Source: Tolumonas lignilytica (GTDB lineage Bacteria > Pseudomonadota > Gammaproteobacteria > Enterobacterales > Aeromonadaceae). Taken from it: a stretch of DNA of 64,000 nt. The translations under genes and the position numbers were made by a program. How positions within the stretch are numbered: position 1 is the stretch's first letter; every line of letters starts with the position of its first letter. The DNA lies in NCBI RefSeq assembly GCF_000527035.1, contig NZ_AZUK01000001.1, positions 3,034,501 through 3,098,500 of the forward strand. The letters run 5' to 3'. Under the pieces are notes generated by a model, which had not been told where the DNA came from, searched no databases, and saw only the letters and a list, made by a program, of their open reading frames with translations. Below are positions 39,825-51,368 of the stretch, piece after piece.

Positions 39825-39870
39825 ATTCGTAATGCGAAGGTCGCAGGTTCGACTCCTGTCTCCGGCACCA
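39825..39870 (+). other. attR in the 3' half of tRNA-Thr(CGT)
   Basis: The 46 bp beginning ATTCGTAATGCGAAGG and ending CGGCACCA matches the anticodon-to-CCA part of tRNA-Thr(CGT) (thrW type): anticodon-loop TTCGTAA, T arm GCAGG-TTCGACT-CCTGT, acceptor half CTCCGGC. No 5' half precedes it, so this is an att duplicate, not a whole gene. Phage features end here and host genes begin. The gap 39871-40162 holds no feature beyond the next gene's GGAGG. Confidence 0.88.
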
Positions 39871-40162
39871 GTAAAAATTTTATTAATTACTATTATCATT
39901 CCTGATATTCATAAACCCCCATTCTTGTTTCAACTGATAAATATCTATTCACCTCATAAAAACTTCTGGCTATGTTGTTTTGGAAGGAAAGTCTCGGAAC
40001 TAGCTAATGTCTGAGTAGGGATAAAATCTTCAAAAATTTGATTAAAGAAAGTAGTTTTTGATCTGTAGCAATCTCGGTATCTCTATCGGTTTAGCAACCC
40101 GATAAAATTCTGCTTTACTTTTAATTGATCCAGTCAAAATTTTATAAAATGCCGGAGGCTAT

Positions 40163-40936
40163 ATGCGAAGAATCGTATTGTTCCTGGTGTCTGTCTGCTT
40201 GGTTGGGATATTTAGTGGATGTGCTTCAATGGATCAGAGCACAAAGCAGAGACAGGTATCTTCGGTGCTAGCTTATCTTTATCCTGATTCAGATAATTTA
40301 CCCGTAAAATCAAACTCGATTGCTGTTTTGAAAGTACCATTCCGTGTTGGAATTGCATTTGTGCCAGATAATACGAATGCTGAATTCCGTTTATCCGAAA
40401 GCGACCGACAAAAACTAGCTACCAAAGTACGAAATTCATTTATAAATTATCCATTTGTCAGTGACTTGGTTACGGTACCTTCTGTGTACTTAAAATCTGG
40501 AGGTGGATTTAACAATCTTGACCAAGTGGCATCAATGCTTCGGTTGGATGTAATTGCGTTGATCTCTTTTGACCAGATTCAAAACTCAGGTGCGACTAAA
40601 CAATCATTACTTTATTGGACAGGTGTTGGTGCTTATTTAATCCAAGGTGATCAATATAATATTTTAACTGCAGTTGAAACATCTGTGTTTGATATTAAAA
40701 GCAGACAATTATTGCTTCGTGCAGGAGGGATTTCTAACGTAGATGGTTCAGCAAGTATGATTTCTTTTCCGAAACAAGCCAGAGAAGCCAGAGTCAGAGG
40801 TTTTGATCAGGCCATTGATGACATGATCAATAAACTACATACTGAAGTTGATTCATTTAGGCTTCATGCGCCTGCCGATCCGAATATTAAATTGATTTTA
40901 CCTCCTGGCTATAATGCCAATGAAGTGCATAAATGA
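40163..40936 (+). CDS. rhombotarget-type lipoprotein
   Basis: 257 residues with a lipoprotein signal (MRRIVLFLVSVCLVGIFSGCAS; Cys20). The body resembles the family named rhombotarget lipoprotein: SVLAYLYPD, FRVGIAFVPDN, NYPFVSDLVTVPSVYLKSGGGFNNLDQVASMLRLDVIALISFDQ, YWTGVGAYLIQGDQYNILTAVETSVFDI. The family is known from gammaproteobacteria; its function is not established. First host gene right of the att site. Confidence 0.75.
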   Translation: MRRIVLFLVSVCLVGIFSGCASMDQSTKQRQVSSVLAYLYPDSDNLPVKSNSIAVLKVPFRVGIAFVPDNTNAEFRLSESDRQKLATKVRNSFINYPFVSDLVTVPSVYLKSGGGFNNLDQVASMLRLDVIALISFDQIQNSGATKQSLLYWTGVGAYLIQGDQYNILTAVETSVFDIKSRQLLLRAGGISNVDGSASMISFPKQAREARVRGFDQAIDDMINKLHTEVDSFRLHAPADPNIKLILPPGYNANEVHK

Positions 40937-41109
40937 CATTAAATCAGCACAATATGAACCGATTCAAGATGGGCTATTGTTTGTTTCGGTCGTTTGACCT
41001 GATTGTGTCACCGCAGCCATAGGATAAAATCAGATTTACAAATATTAACCAAAATTGGTTTGATCCTTGCTGAATCAGTCAATCATTTGACGTTGTATAT
41101 GTTATCGCT

Positions 41110-41730
41110 ATGACCCAAATACGTTTTTATTTCTATTGGATATGTCTGTTCTGGATCCCTTTTGTGCATGCAGATTTTGATGAAGACGATCGCGCCGTGG
41201 ATTTGTATCAGATTACTCTTCCTGCCTCTCAGGAGGAAAAGATGTTGTTTCATGATTTATGGTGCAATGATGAATCGGTTTGTTATGGTGAAGGCAAGTT
41301 TGATAAATATGTTTTGTCTGAGATGAAAAATCTGAGATTGAATGTGAATGTGTTCAATCAAAACGGAAATCTGACTAGTTACCAGAAGAAGCAAAAATTA
41401 TACGCATTGCATCGGGCCGTTTATTTTGCAAAGCAAATCAATGTTGCCGTAGGTGGTTCGCTGTTTGATTTAATTCGGCGCTGCTCGGCGCCCAACAGTA
41501 TCAATAATTCTTATGCCCAGCTTGATTTTGATACTGTCCATGATATGAAAACGATGAAAATCAGCTTCTTTCCGGTATTCAAAAACACCACAACAGGGGA
41601 GGCTGAGTATATGGAATTCACCTTCATCCGCAATGGTGACAAAATTTTACCCAAACGCGATCTGTTTTCCCCAGATATCCTGCAGCAGAAAGATTTTTTC
41701 CGAAATTACGGTATTCGTTGCTGGTCTTAA
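41110..41730 (+). CDS. exported protein of unknown function
   Basis: 206 residues with a signal peptide (IRFYFYWICLFWIPFVHA). The mature part has Cys pairs (LWCNDESVCYG, RRCSAP, IRCWS) that could form periplasmic disulphides. Ribosome site is weak. No family recognised. Confidence 0.65.
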   Translation: MTQIRFYFYWICLFWIPFVHADFDEDDRAVDLYQITLPASQEEKMLFHDLWCNDESVCYGEGKFDKYVLSEMKNLRLNVNVFNQNGNLTSYQKKQKLYALHRAVYFAKQINVAVGGSLFDLIRRCSAPNSINNSYAQLDFDTVHDMKTMKISFFPVFKNTTTGEAEYMEFTFIRNGDKILPKRDLFSPDILQQKDFFRNYGIRCWS

Positions 41731-41790
41731 AATTGACTGCCGGGGCTATTGGTATTAGCGTTGAGCCCTTTGTGTTACTGAGAGATTTAT

Positions 41791-42264
41791 ATGAATAAAC
41801 TTAGTTTTGACCGTCTTTCTGCGTTAAGTGCCGAAGCTCAGCAATCTCCGCGTCAGCGGATGAATCATAATATGCATACTGAGCTGGCTGCTCCTATCCA
41901 ACGCTTGGCGATTGCAATGGAACCGGGCACATATATTCGTCCTCACCGACATACCCAGACTTGGGAACTTCTGACGTCATTACGTGGCCGGTTTGTTGTG
42001 TTGAACTTTGATGACACAGGAATGGTGATTCAGCGTGCTGTGTTAGGTGAAGATGTCTCTGTCATCGAAACACCGGTCGGAGGTTGGCATGCTGTGTTAT
42101 CTCTGGATCCGGGCGCTGTTATTTTTGAGGTCAAACATGGCCCTTATGTTCCGTTCAAGGAAGAGGATTTTGCTCCCTGGTCGCCTGCTGCAGATAACGA
42201 ACAATATAAAGATCTGATGGCTTGGTTCCGTCATGCAGAAGTCGGGCAACGTTGGCCTGGTTAA
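41791..42264 (+). CDS. WbuC-family cupin
   Basis: 157 residues with a cupin metal site (YIRPHRHTQTWELLTSLRGRFVVLNF, about 49-74) and the WbuC layout (MEPGTYIRPHRH, ETPVGGWHAVLSLDPGAVIFEVKHGPY). WbuC proteins occur near polysaccharide loci but their reaction is unclear. A terminator lies 126 bp downstream. Confidence 0.82.
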   Translation: MNKLSFDRLSALSAEAQQSPRQRMNHNMHTELAAPIQRLAIAMEPGTYIRPHRHTQTWELLTSLRGRFVVLNFDDTGMVIQRAVLGEDVSVIETPVGGWHAVLSLDPGAVIFEVKHGPYVPFKEEDFAPWSPAADNEQYKDLMAWFRHAEVGQRWPG

Positions 42265-42389
42265 TTTTTTTTGTGCTGACACGATTTGTCACATTTTCAC
42301 ATAGTTCAGTGAAATCTCGTTTATAGACTGAATTTCGATAGATTAAAGACTGATATCTGAAAATAGTCGTATTTGAGCAAATGGTAGTA

Positions 42390-42430
42390 ACACCTCGTTT
42401 TTTCGTGAGGAAAAGCTGAGGTGTTTTTTC
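42390..42430 (+). terminator. terminator between cupin and mdt operon
   Basis: AACACCTC (42390-42397)/GAGGTGTT (42419-42426) stem ending in six T. Confidence 0.75.
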
Positions 42431-42535
42431 ATTTGTATTTGTAGATATCGTCATAAATCAAAAAGAGAAATCGACTATGTTTTTTATAGGTTGATTATAA
42501 AAAATTAATTCAAACACTCTCTTTGGAATGCAGCT

Positions 42536-43771
42536 ATGTCTGAAATACAAACCCAGGCGTCATCTTCCAAGTTAAAAATCTATTTTGGGTTAATAGTCAT
42601 CATTGCCGGAATTGGTGGATGGCTCTATTTCAGACAGGTAGGCCAATCGACGAATGCTGTTGCCCGGCGAAGCCCTCCCGTTTCCGTTTCGGTCGCCAAG
42701 GCGGAGAAACAGGATGTTCCGATCCAGTTGTCGGCATTAGGAACGGTTAACTCCACCTATACTGTGACCCTGCACAGCCGGGTAGATGGTCAGCTGAACA
42801 AAATTCATTTCGACGAAGGTCAGACAGTAAAACAAGGGCAATTACTGGCGGAACTGGATCCGCGCCCGTATCAGGCGGCACTGACGCAAACGCAGGGACA
42901 ATTGCTGCGTGATCAGGCCTTACTGCGGAATGCAGAAATTGATCTGGCGCGTTATCGTCGGTTGTGGGCGCAAAATTCGGTGGCCAAACAACAGGTGGAT
43001 ACACAAGAAGCCTTAGTTAATCAGTACCGTGGTACGGTGAAACTGGATCAGGGGTTGGTTGCAAATGCCCAATTGCAACTGAGCTATAGTCGAATATCCT
43101 CGCCTATCAGTGGGCGGGTGGGGTTACGCCAAGTTGATCCGGGTAACATTGTGCATAGCAGTGATAGTTCCGGTCTGGTGACAATTACACAAACACAACC
43201 AATCAACGTGCTGTTCAGTATTCCGGAAACTAATCTGAGTCAGTTATTGCAGGCGACCCGACAGAACCCACAGTTGGTTGTTGAAGCTTGGGATCGCGAC
43301 TATCACACAAAGCTAGCAACCGGACATCTGCTGGCGATCGACAATCAGCTGAATACCAACACAGGGACGGTCAGCCTGAAGGCGCAGTTTGCCAATGATG
43401 ATCAGCAGTTATTTCCCAATCAGTTTGTGAATATCCGTCTGTTACTTACGACGCGAAAAAACGCGGTAACGGTGCCGGATGTTGCGGTGCAGACCGCTCG
43501 GCAGGGTAGTTATGTCTATCTGCTGAATACTGATAATTCAATCAGCATGACCCCTGTCTCCGTCGGGGCTGGCTATGGTGATCGGGTTATTGTTGAAAAG
43601 GGGGTGCAACCCGGACAACAAGTGGTTGTTGATGGTCTGGATCGGTTACGCAATGGTAGTAAAGTCGTTGTGCGGGGTGAACAGGGCAAAACGGGCGGCA
43701 GCGGCCAATCGGGTCAGTCCGGCAGGAGTAAGGGCGGAGCGGGTCAGCGTGCTCCATCAAATGCACAGTAA
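42536..43771 (+). CDS. mdtA: MdtA-type RND membrane fusion protein
   Basis: A 411-residue periplasmic adaptor with an N-terminal membrane anchor ([19 protein letters not shown], 14-32). It has the lipoyl/barrel pattern of MdtA ([49 protein letters not shown]) and [22 protein letters not shown]. The tail is Gly/Ser-rich. It links the MdtBC pump to the outer-membrane channel. A 14-bp gap separates it from mdtB. Confidence 0.92.
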   Translation: MSEIQTQASSSKLKIYFGLIVIIAGIGGWLYFRQVGQSTNAVARRSPPVSVSVAKAEKQDVPIQLSALGTVNSTYTVTLHSRVDGQLNKIHFDEGQTVKQGQLLAELDPRPYQAALTQTQGQLLRDQALLRNAEIDLARYRRLWAQNSVAKQQVDTQEALVNQYRGTVKLDQGLVANAQLQLSYSRISSPISGRVGLRQVDPGNIVHSSDSSGLVTITQTQPINVLFSIPETNLSQLLQATRQNPQLVVEAWDRDYHTKLATGHLLAIDNQLNTNTGTVSLKAQFANDDQQLFPNQFVNIRLLLTTRKNAVTVPDVAVQTARQGSYVYLLNTDNSISMTPVSVGAGYGDRVIVEKGVQPGQQVVVDGLDRLRNGSKVVVRGEQGKTGGSGQSGQSGRSKGGAGQRAPSNAQ

Positions 43772-43785
43772 AGAAGAGCGACGCT

Positions 43786-46700
43786 ATGAATCCTTCCTGT
43801 CTGTTCATACAACGCCCGGTTGCCACAACGCTACTGATGCTGGCGATTTTGTTAGCTGGGCTGACTGCCTGGCGTTCGCTACCGGTTTCGGCACTGCCTG
43901 AAATTGATTATCCCACCATTCAGGTGGTGACACTCTATCCCGGTGCCAGCCCCGACGTGATCACGTCATCCATTACCGCGCCACTGGAACGTCAATTCGG
44001 GCAGATGCCGGGGCTGTCACAGATGTCGTCTTCCAGTTCTGGGGGCGCATCGGTGATCACGTTGCAATTCAGTCTGGATTTGAGTCTGGATGTGGCTGAA
44101 CAAGAGGTTCAGGCCGCCATCAATGCCGCCAGTAATCTGTTACCCTCCGATCTGCCTAATCCGCCTGTCTATAACAAGGTAAATCCGGCGGACACACCGA
44201 TCATGACGATTGCGGTGACCTCTGCAACCATGCCGATGACCAAGCTGGAGGACATGGTCGACACTCGCATGGCTCAGAAAATTTCGCAGGTCCCTGATGT
44301 CGGTTTGGTCAGTATCGGTGGTGGTCAGCGACCAGCGGTGCGTATTCAGATCAATCCCAAGGTCCTTGCCGCGAAAGGGATGACACTGGAGGATGTGCGA
44401 ACTGCCATCAGCAGTGCCAATGTGAATCAGGCCAAGGGCAGTTTTGACGGAAAAAAACAGGCTTCAACAATTGATGGAAATGATCAGCTAAAATCGGCAG
44501 ATGAGTATCGGAATTTGATCCTCTCTTATCGCTCGGGGGCGCCAATCCGTCTGTCAGATGTGGCCGCTGTAGTGGATTCAGCGGAAAATATCCGGTTATC
44601 GGCCTGGGCGGGTGTGACACCGGCGGTGATCCTGAATATTCAGCGTCAGCCGGGCGCGAACGTGATCCAGGTGAGTGATCGCATCAAGGCATTATTGCCG
44701 CAACTGACCCATGATCTGCCCGGTTCGGTCGACGTAAAAATCATGAGTGATCGCACCGTCACCATTCGCTCCTCAGTTCAGGATGTCGAATTTGAGCTGA
44801 TGATGTCAGTGGCACTGGTGGTTATGGTGATATTCCTGTTTTTGCGCAATTTGGCCGCGACCATTATTCCTGCCGTCGCGGTTCCGCTATCCCTGATTGG
44901 TACTTTCTTTGTCATGTATCTGATTGGTTTTTCGATCAATAACCTGACGCTGATGGCGTTAACCATTGCGACCGGTTTCGTGGTCGATGATGCCATTGTG
45001 ATGATTGAGAATATTGCGCGTTATATTGAGGAGGGCGAACAACCCTTTGCGGCGGCATTAAAAGGCTCGCGGCAAATCGGTTTTACCATTATTTCGCTGA
45101 CCTTTTCGCTGATTGCGGTGCTGATCCCGCTGCTGTTCATGGGCGATGTGGTGGGTCGCCTGTTCCGCGAATTTGCGATCACACTGGCGGTTTCAATCCT
45201 GCTATCAGCGTTCATTTCGCTGACGCTGACGCCGATGATGTGTGCACGGTTACTCAAGTATATTCCGGAAGAAAAGCAAAGCCGTTTTTATCACAAGAGT
45301 GGGCAATTCATCGAGCGTATCATTGCAGGTTATGCCCAATGGCTACGCTGGGTGCTGGAGCGGCAGGGGCTGTTTTTGCTGGTAGCCGCAGGCACACTGG
45401 TGCTGACCGCTGTGTTGTATCTGGTTGTGCCAAAGGGCTTTTTCCCATTGCAGGATACCGGCGCCATTCAGGGGATCAGCGAAGCCCGGCAATCGGTATC
45501 TTTTGGGGAGATGGCAAGGCAGCAGGAAAAGCTAGCGAGTCTGCTATTACAAGATCCTGCTATTGAAAGTCTGACCGCGTTTATTGGCGTTGATGGTAAC
45601 AACGCGTCGCTTAATAATGGCCGTTTACAGATCACGCTCAAGCCCAAAGAATTGCGGGATGATATCAGTACGGTGTTAACCCGCTTGCAAAATTTAGCGA
45701 AGGCAGCGCCGGAGACAACACTCTATCTGCAACCGGTACAGGATCTAACCATTGACTCCCGGCTGAGCCGCACGCAGTATCAGTTTACGCTGCAGGACAG
45801 CAATGCAGATGAATTGACGCAATGGACATCCTCGTTGGTGGATAAGCTGCGGCAACGACCGGAATTAGCTGATGTGGCTTCCGATCTGCAAGACAAAGGG
45901 CTGCAGGCCTACGTCAATATCAACCGTGATACGGCTTCGCGTCTGGGAATTTCGATATCGGCGATTGATAATGCGCTCTACGATGCCTTTGGGCAGAGGC
46001 TGATTTCGACTATTTTTACCCAGACCAACCAGTATCGCGTGGTGCTTGAAGTCGATCCTGCACATCAACAAAGCCCGCTGGCACTCAAAGAGATTTACGT
46101 TCCAACCGCCTCAGGAACGCCGGTATCTCTGGATACGGTGGCTTCGATAGAATCACGGAACAGCCCGCTGACGATTAACCACCTTGGACAGTTCCCGACG
46201 GCCACCATATCGTTCAATCTGGCTGCCGGGGTGGCGCTGGGGAAAGCGGTGGATGCCATTAACCAGACGGAGCAACAGATCAATCTGCCAGCCAGTATCA
46301 ATACGCGTTTTCAGGGGGCAGCGTTGGCATTTCAGGCTTCGCTGAGCAATTCACTTTGGCTGATTCTGGCTGCTGTTATCACTATGTATATCGTGCTTGG
46401 CGTGTTGTATGAGAGTTATATTCATCCCGTCACCATTCTGTCAACGTTACCTTCTGGCGGTATTGGCGCTTTACTGGCACTGATGCTTTCCGGTACCGAT
46501 CTGAATGTACTGGCGATCATTGGCATCATCCTGCTGATTGGTATCGTGAAAAAAAATGCGATCATGATGATCGATTTTGCACTGGAAGCAGAGCGTGAAC
46601 AGCATATGAGCCCGCGCGATGCTATCTATCAGGCCTGTCTGTTGCGGTTCCGGCCAATTATTATGACCACAATGTCGGCATTGTTGGGGGCATTACCCCT

Positions 46701-46887
46701 GATGTTGGGTAGTGGCATGGGGTCAGAATTGCGCCATCCGCTGGGCATTACCATGGTGGGTGGCCTGATTTTTAGTCAGGCTCTGACGCTGTTTACGACT
46801 CCAGTTATCTATCTTGCCTTTGATCGACTGGCCCGTCGGTTGGGGTATAAGCAGCCGGTTTCGCTGGAACAAGAGGCGCAGTCATGA
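43786..46887 (+). CDS. mdtB: MdtB-type RND multidrug transporter subunit
   Basis: A 1033-residue inner-membrane RND pump with 12 expected helices. It starts [21 protein letters not shown], has the TM4 proton-relay motif [20 protein letters not shown] (about 397-416) and the second-half [15 protein letters not shown]. MdtB and MdtC form a 2:1 heterotrimer exporting bile salts, novobiocin and similar compounds. It overlaps mdtC by 4 bp. Confidence 0.94.
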   Translation: MNPSCLFIQRPVATTLLMLAILLAGLTAWRSLPVSALPEIDYPTIQVVTLYPGASPDVITSSITAPLERQFGQMPGLSQMSSSSSGGASVITLQFSLDLSLDVAEQEVQAAINAASNLLPSDLPNPPVYNKVNPADTPIMTIAVTSATMPMTKLEDMVDTRMAQKISQVPDVGLVSIGGGQRPAVRIQINPKVLAAKGMTLEDVRTAISSANVNQAKGSFDGKKQASTIDGNDQLKSADEYRNLILSYRSGAPIRLSDVAAVVDSAENIRLSAWAGVTPAVILNIQRQPGANVIQVSDRIKALLPQLTHDLPGSVDVKIMSDRTVTIRSSVQDVEFELMMSVALVVMVIFLFLRNLAATIIPAVAVPLSLIGTFFVMYLIGFSINNLTLMALTIATGFVVDDAIVMIENIARYIEEGEQPFAAALKGSRQIGFTIISLTFSLIAVLIPLLFMGDVVGRLFREFAITLAVSILLSAFISLTLTPMMCARLLKYIPEEKQSRFYHKSGQFIERIIAGYAQWLRWVLERQGLFLLVAAGTLVLTAVLYLVVPKGFFPLQDTGAIQGISEARQSVSFGEMARQQEKLASLLLQDPAIESLTAFIGVDGNNASLNNGRLQITLKPKELRDDISTVLTRLQNLAKAAPETTLYLQPVQDLTIDSRLSRTQYQFTLQDSNADELTQWTSSLVDKLRQRPELADVASDLQDKGLQAYVNINRDTASRLGISISAIDNALYDAFGQRLISTIFTQTNQYRVVLEVDPAHQQSPLALKEIYVPTASGTPVSLDTVASIESRNSPLTINHLGQFPTATISFNLAAGVALGKAVDAINQTEQQINLPASINTRFQGAALAFQASLSNSLWLILAAVITMYIVLGVLYESYIHPVTILSTLPSGGIGALLALMLSGTDLNVLAIIGIILLIGIVKKNAIMMIDFALEAEREQHMSPRDAIYQACLLRFRPIIMTTMSALLGALPLMLGSGMGSELRHPLGITMVGGLIFSQALTLFTTPVIYLAFDRLARRLGYKQPVSLEQEAQS

Positions 46888-49800
46888 ATTTCGCCGCGTT
46901 GTTTATTCGTCGTCCTGTTGCGACGACATTATTAACACTGGCGATTTTATTATCCGGGGCGCTGGCATTTTATCTGTTGCCGGTTTCACCGCTACCGCAG
47001 GTCGATTTTCCGACTATTTCCGTGTCTGCTCGTTTACCCGGCGCTAGCCCGGAAACGATGGCGGCAACGGTGGCAACACCGCTGGAACGTGCATTAGGTC
47101 GAATTGCCGGTGTCAGCGAAATTACGTCGTCGAGTTCGTTGGGTTCTACCCGGGTCACGCTGCAGTTTGATTTGCAGCGCGATATTAACGGTGCCGCGCG
47201 GGATGTTCAGGCCGCGATCAATGCCGCGCGCTCCATGTTGCCGACCATGCCTTCCAATCCGACTTACCGCAAGGTCAACCCGGCAGATGCGCCGATCATG
47301 ATCCTGGCTCTGACCTCCGATATGCTGTCGCGAAGCGAGATGTATGATGCTGCAGATTCGATCCTAAGCCAGAAACTGGCACAGGTGGAAGGCATTGGCG
47401 ATGTCAATATTGGTGGTGGTGCACAGCCTGCCGTGCGAGTAGAACTCAATCCGCTACAACTGAATCATTATGGTGTGAGTCTGGAAACTGTTCGTAGTGT
47501 CATTACCACAACGAATGCAAACCGACCGAAAGGTACCGTCGAGAACAACCGTGATCACTGGCAGATACAGGCAAATGATCAAGCCAAAACGGCCAGAGAG
47601 TATATGCCACTGATTGTCAGTTATAAAAATGGCGCCGCGATTAGAATGTCAGATATCGCGCAGGTCACCGATTCGTCTGTTGACCTGCGCAATGCCGGTC
47701 TGGTTGGAAAACAACCCGCCGTAATGATCATTTTATTCCGGCAACCCGGTGCCAATATCATTGCAACAGAAAACCGCATCAATGCACTGCTGCCATCCCT
47801 GCAAGCATCTATTCCCGCCGCCATCAAATTACAGGTGGTGATGAGTCGCAGCCCAACTATCCGGGCTTCACTCAATGAGGTGGAACGTTCGCTGATCGTT
47901 TCTGTGAGTCTGGTTATTCTGGTGGTTTACCTTTTCCTGCGCAGTGGTCGTGCGACCTTGATCCCTGCGGTGACAGTACCGGTGTCACTGATTGGTACTT
48001 TTGCTGTCATGTATCTGCTCGATTTTTCTCTGAATAATCTGAGCCTGATGGCGCTGACGATTGCGACCGGATTTGTTGTGGATGACACAATCGTGGTATT
48101 GGAAAACGTATCACGCTATATCGAACAGGGCTTCAGACCATTTGACGCGGCAGTGAAAGGGGTCAAAGAGGTCATGTTCACTGTGCTGTCGATGAGCTTA
48201 TCGCTGATCGCGGTATTTATACCGATCCTGTTGATGGGTGGCATTATCGGCCGCTTGTTTCGCGAATTTGCCATTACCTTGTCGGTATCGATTCTGGTGT
48301 CTTTGCTGGTTTCGGTGACGACGGCTCCCATGCTGTGTGCCCGTCATCTGAAACCGTTGTCTACGTTGAAACACAATACATTATTGAACACCTGTGAGCA
48401 GATATTTACGCATTTACATTCCGGCTACAGGAAGACGCTGGGCTGGGCATTGCGGCATCCACGGTTCATGCTGCTTTTGCTGGCCATAACCGTGACATTG
48501 AATGTCATCTTGTATATTACGGTGCCGAAAGGCTTTTTCCCGCAGCAGGATACCGGCAGTCTTAATGGTACGATCCGTGCCGATCAGAGTATTTCGTTTC
48601 AGGCCATGCAGACCAAACTGCAATATTTTATCAATGCCGTCAGTCAGGATCCGGCAGTGGATAAAGTGATTGGTTTCACCGGCGGCGGGCAAAGAAATAC
48701 CGCCAATATGTTTATCAGCCTGAAACCATTGCCGCAGCGGACGGAAAGTGCCGATCAGGTTATCGCCCGTTTACGAAAGAAGCTGGCGAGTGAGCCGGGA
48801 GCGACGCTGTATTTGCAGGCCGTGCAGGATATTCGCATGGGCGGGCGTTCCAGCAGCGCGCAATATCAGTACACGCTGCAAGGGGATGATCTGACGGAAC
48901 TCAGGTCTTGGACCATTAAGGCTCAGCAGGCGATCATGAAACTGCCGATGCTGGCGGATGTGAATTCCGATCAGGAAGTGAAGGGATTACAGACCTCGCT
49001 GGTATTTGACCGGGACACCATGTCGCGCCTGGGGATTACCCAGCAGCAAGTCGATGCCATTTTATATGACGCATTTGGTCAGCGACAGGTTTCCACCATC
49101 TATAACCCGCTGAATCAATATCATGTGGTGATGGAGGTCGCGCCAGCATTCTGGCAGAGCCCGGCCGCGTTAGAGAATATTTTTATTCAGACATCAGCCG
49201 GTCATGCTATTCCGCTATCTGCGATCGCCCATTGGGGGCCGACCAATACTGCCTTGTCAGTCAATCATCAGGGGCAGTTTGCCGCAACAACCCTCTCTTT
49301 CAACTTGTTACCAGGCAGCTCGTTATCTGATGCAACGATGGCTATTGAAAAAACACTGAGTAATATTGGTATGCCTGACACCATTCATGGCAGTTTTCAG
49401 GGGAATGCCAAGCTGTTTCAGTCTTCGCTAGATAACCAGCCGTTGTTGATTCTGGCGGCGCTGATTGCGGTGTATATCGTTCTGGGGATGCTATATGAAA
49501 GTGCGGTTCATCCAATCACAATTCTGTCTACGTTGCCATCAGCAGGGGTCGGCGCCTTGCTGGCATTGCTTGCCAGCGGCAATGAGCTGAATATCATCGG
49601 GTTGATCGGTATTTTGCTGTTGATCGGCATCGTAAAGAAAAATGCCATCATGATGATTGATTTTGCATTAAGTGCAGAACGGGAACAAAACCTGTCAGCA
49701 GAACAGGCCATTTATCAGGCTTGCCTGTTGCGATTTCGCCCCATCATGATGACCACGCTGGCCGCCCTGTTTGGCGCGTTGCCACTCGCCTTAGGGCATG

Positions 49801-49991
49801 GCAATGGCGCAGAAATGCGTATTCCACTGGGTATTTCGATCGTTGGTGGCCTGATTTTCAGCCAGTTACTGACACTGTATACGACCCCGATTGTTTATCT
49901 GTATCTGGACCGACTCCGGCAATGGGGGTTCAGTTGGCAGAAAAAATCGCCGCCGGAATCAAACAGCATGAGGATAGAAACAGATGAATAA
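46884..49991 (+). CDS. mdtC: MdtC-type RND multidrug transporter subunit
   Basis: A 1035-residue RND pump paralogous to mdtB, with [20 protein letters not shown] in TM4 and [20 protein letters not shown] near the end. In the B/C pair the C subunit is thought to be the drug-binding one. It overlaps mdtB (ATGA) and the outer-membrane factor gene (8 bp). Confidence 0.94.
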   Translation: MNFAALFIRRPVATTLLTLAILLSGALAFYLLPVSPLPQVDFPTISVSARLPGASPETMAATVATPLERALGRIAGVSEITSSSSLGSTRVTLQFDLQRDINGAARDVQAAINAARSMLPTMPSNPTYRKVNPADAPIMILALTSDMLSRSEMYDAADSILSQKLAQVEGIGDVNIGGGAQPAVRVELNPLQLNHYGVSLETVRSVITTTNANRPKGTVENNRDHWQIQANDQAKTAREYMPLIVSYKNGAAIRMSDIAQVTDSSVDLRNAGLVGKQPAVMIILFRQPGANIIATENRINALLPSLQASIPAAIKLQVVMSRSPTIRASLNEVERSLIVSVSLVILVVYLFLRSGRATLIPAVTVPVSLIGTFAVMYLLDFSLNNLSLMALTIATGFVVDDTIVVLENVSRYIEQGFRPFDAAVKGVKEVMFTVLSMSLSLIAVFIPILLMGGIIGRLFREFAITLSVSILVSLLVSVTTAPMLCARHLKPLSTLKHNTLLNTCEQIFTHLHSGYRKTLGWALRHPRFMLLLLAITVTLNVILYITVPKGFFPQQDTGSLNGTIRADQSISFQAMQTKLQYFINAVSQDPAVDKVIGFTGGGQRNTANMFISLKPLPQRTESADQVIARLRKKLASEPGATLYLQAVQDIRMGGRSSSAQYQYTLQGDDLTELRSWTIKAQQAIMKLPMLADVNSDQEVKGLQTSLVFDRDTMSRLGITQQQVDAILYDAFGQRQVSTIYNPLNQYHVVMEVAPAFWQSPAALENIFIQTSAGHAIPLSAIAHWGPTNTALSVNHQGQFAATTLSFNLLPGSSLSDATMAIEKTLSNIGMPDTIHGSFQGNAKLFQSSLDNQPLLILAALIAVYIVLGMLYESAVHPITILSTLPSAGVGALLALLASGNELNIIGLIGILLLIGIVKKNAIMMIDFALSAEREQNLSAEQAIYQACLLRFRPIMMTTLAALFGALPLALGHGNGAEMRIPLGISIVGGLIFSQLLTLYTTPIVYLYLDRLRQWGFSWQKKSPPESNSMRIETDE

Positions 49992-51357
49992 ACGTTTGGC
50001 TGTTAACCTGTTGCTGGGATTGCTGCTGAGTGGTTGTGCGGTCGGGCCTGATTACGTCAAACCCACTCTGAAGCTACCCGCCAGTTTTAAAGAGGATGGC
50101 CGTTGGAAGATTGCCCAACCGAAGGATGAATATCCGCGCGGGGCGTGGTGGCACATCTATCAAGATCCGCAGCTTGATCAGTTGATGGCGACATTAAACC
50201 GGCAGAGCCCGACGATAGCGCAGGCAGAAGCACAATATCGGAGTGCGCAGGCTTTACTGAAAGAGGCGGATGCGGGTTTGTATCCGTCACTTTCCGCCTC
50301 AACATCCCGAAGCCGCACTGTTTCATCGCCCGGTACAGCTGCCAATACAGTTTATCTGGGCAGTCTCAATGCTAGCTGGGAAATGGATCTCTGGGGTAGC
50401 ATCCGCAGAACAATAGAAGCTGATCGGGCGAAACAGGAAGCCAGTGCCGCACAACTTGCGGCGATTAGACTCAGCAGCCAAGCCCAACTGGCCAGTGCCT
50501 ATCTACAGCTGGTTGTTGCCGATCAGCAAATCAACCGGTTGCAACAAAGTCTGCATCTTTTAGAACAAACCTTGACGCTGACTCGAAATCAGTTCGCCGC
50601 TGGGATCATCTCTGATGCCAATGTGGCTCAGGCGGAAAGTGCCGTCGAAAGTGCGCGGGCACAACTGACGGATAAGCAGTTAACCAGATCACAGTTGGAA
50701 CATGCTATTGCGGCTAGCCTTGGTGAAACACCAGCAGAACTATCGCTTAGTAGCAACCATCCGCAGCCTTACTTGCCGGAGATTCCTGCCGGTGTTCCGT
50801 CACAGCTACTGGAACGGCGCCCCGACATCGCGAGTGCTGAGCGTAGCGTTGCGGCGGCCAATGCGCAGATCGGAGTAGCCGAAGCCGCATTTTTCCCAAC
50901 GCTGACGCTCTCTGCCAGCGGTGGTTATCGCAGTAATGATTTTAGTCAGTGGGCTACCTTGCCAAACCGTATCTGGTCGATTGGCCCGCAGGCAGCATTA
51001 ACCCTGTTTGATGGTGGGCTGCGTAAAGCTCAGAAAGAGGCTGCGATAGCCAATTATGATGCCAGCGTTGCCAGTTACCGTTCTACCGTATTGGCTGCAT
51101 TTCAGGCAGTAGAAGACGATCTGGCGGCTCAACGGTTGTTATCACAGGAAGCAGAACAGCAGCAGCGTGCTTTTCAGGCTGCCAGTCGGGCAGAGCAAAT
51201 AGCCCTCAACGAATACAGGGCTGGTACGGTCAGTTATCTGAATGTGCTAACCGCACAAAATAGCCGTATCACGGCAGAAAACACGCTCTGGAATGTGAAA
51301 AACCGGCAATACGTCAGCAGCGTATCCTTGATCGCTTCGCTGGGAGGGGGTTGGTGA
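49984..51357 (+). CDS. NodT/OprM-type outer-membrane efflux lipoprotein
   Basis: 457 residues with a lipobox ([15 protein letters not shown]; Cys18) and two OEP repeats ([67 protein letters not shown]). It forms the trimeric exit duct for the MdtABC pump. E. coli mdtABC lacks such a gene and uses TolC, so this is a self-contained tripartite system. Confidence 0.92.
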   Translation: MNKRLAVNLLLGLLLSGCAVGPDYVKPTLKLPASFKEDGRWKIAQPKDEYPRGAWWHIYQDPQLDQLMATLNRQSPTIAQAEAQYRSAQALLKEADAGLYPSLSASTSRSRTVSSPGTAANTVYLGSLNASWEMDLWGSIRRTIEADRAKQEASAAQLAAIRLSSQAQLASAYLQLVVADQQINRLQQSLHLLEQTLTLTRNQFAAGIISDANVAQAESAVESARAQLTDKQLTRSQLEHAIAASLGETPAELSLSSNHPQPYLPEIPAGVPSQLLERRPDIASAERSVAAANAQIGVAEAAFFPTLTLSASGGYRSNDFSQWATLPNRIWSIGPQAALTLFDGGLRKAQKEAAIANYDASVASYRSTVLAAFQAVEDDLAAQRLLSQEAEQQQRAFQAASRAEQIALNEYRAGTVSYLNVLTAQNSRITAENTLWNVKNRQYVSSVSLIASLGGGW

Positions 51358-51368
51358 TCAAACCCAGT

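Larger units (their letters stand above)
1..39870. mobile_element. P22-like prophage, right-hand part (left end outside window)
   Basis: A contiguous set of phage modules runs from an immunity region at the left edge to an att site in a tRNA 3' end at 39825-39870. Order: repressor/Cro, replication O/P, nin, Q, lysis, tRNAs, terminase, portal, scaffold, coat, tail accessory, ejection proteins, Mnt/Arc/Ant, tailspike. This head-gene order, the 724-residue portal (P22 gp1 is 725) and the tRNA-Thr site are those of P22-like podoviruses. No integrase is seen, so it should lie left of base 1. No obvious inactivating lesion was found in the virion genes. That the element is still inducible is inference. 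Confidence 0.93.

Noticed and set aside
39686-39868. 60-codon minus-strand frame starting MPETGVEPATFALR
   Set aside because: It is the antisense of the tRNA-Thr 3' end (attR); this peptide start is a well-known artefact of reading through tRNA sequences backwards.
40937-41109. Hairpins such as AACCA-N4-TGGTT between the lipoprotein and the next gene
   Set aside because: Short stems without T-runs or conservation evidence; nothing supports a terminator or riboswitch.
42155-42454. 99-codon minus-strand frame opposite the cupin gene end
   Set aside because: It covers the cupin 3' end and the terminator hairpin, with no family and no clear ribosome site.
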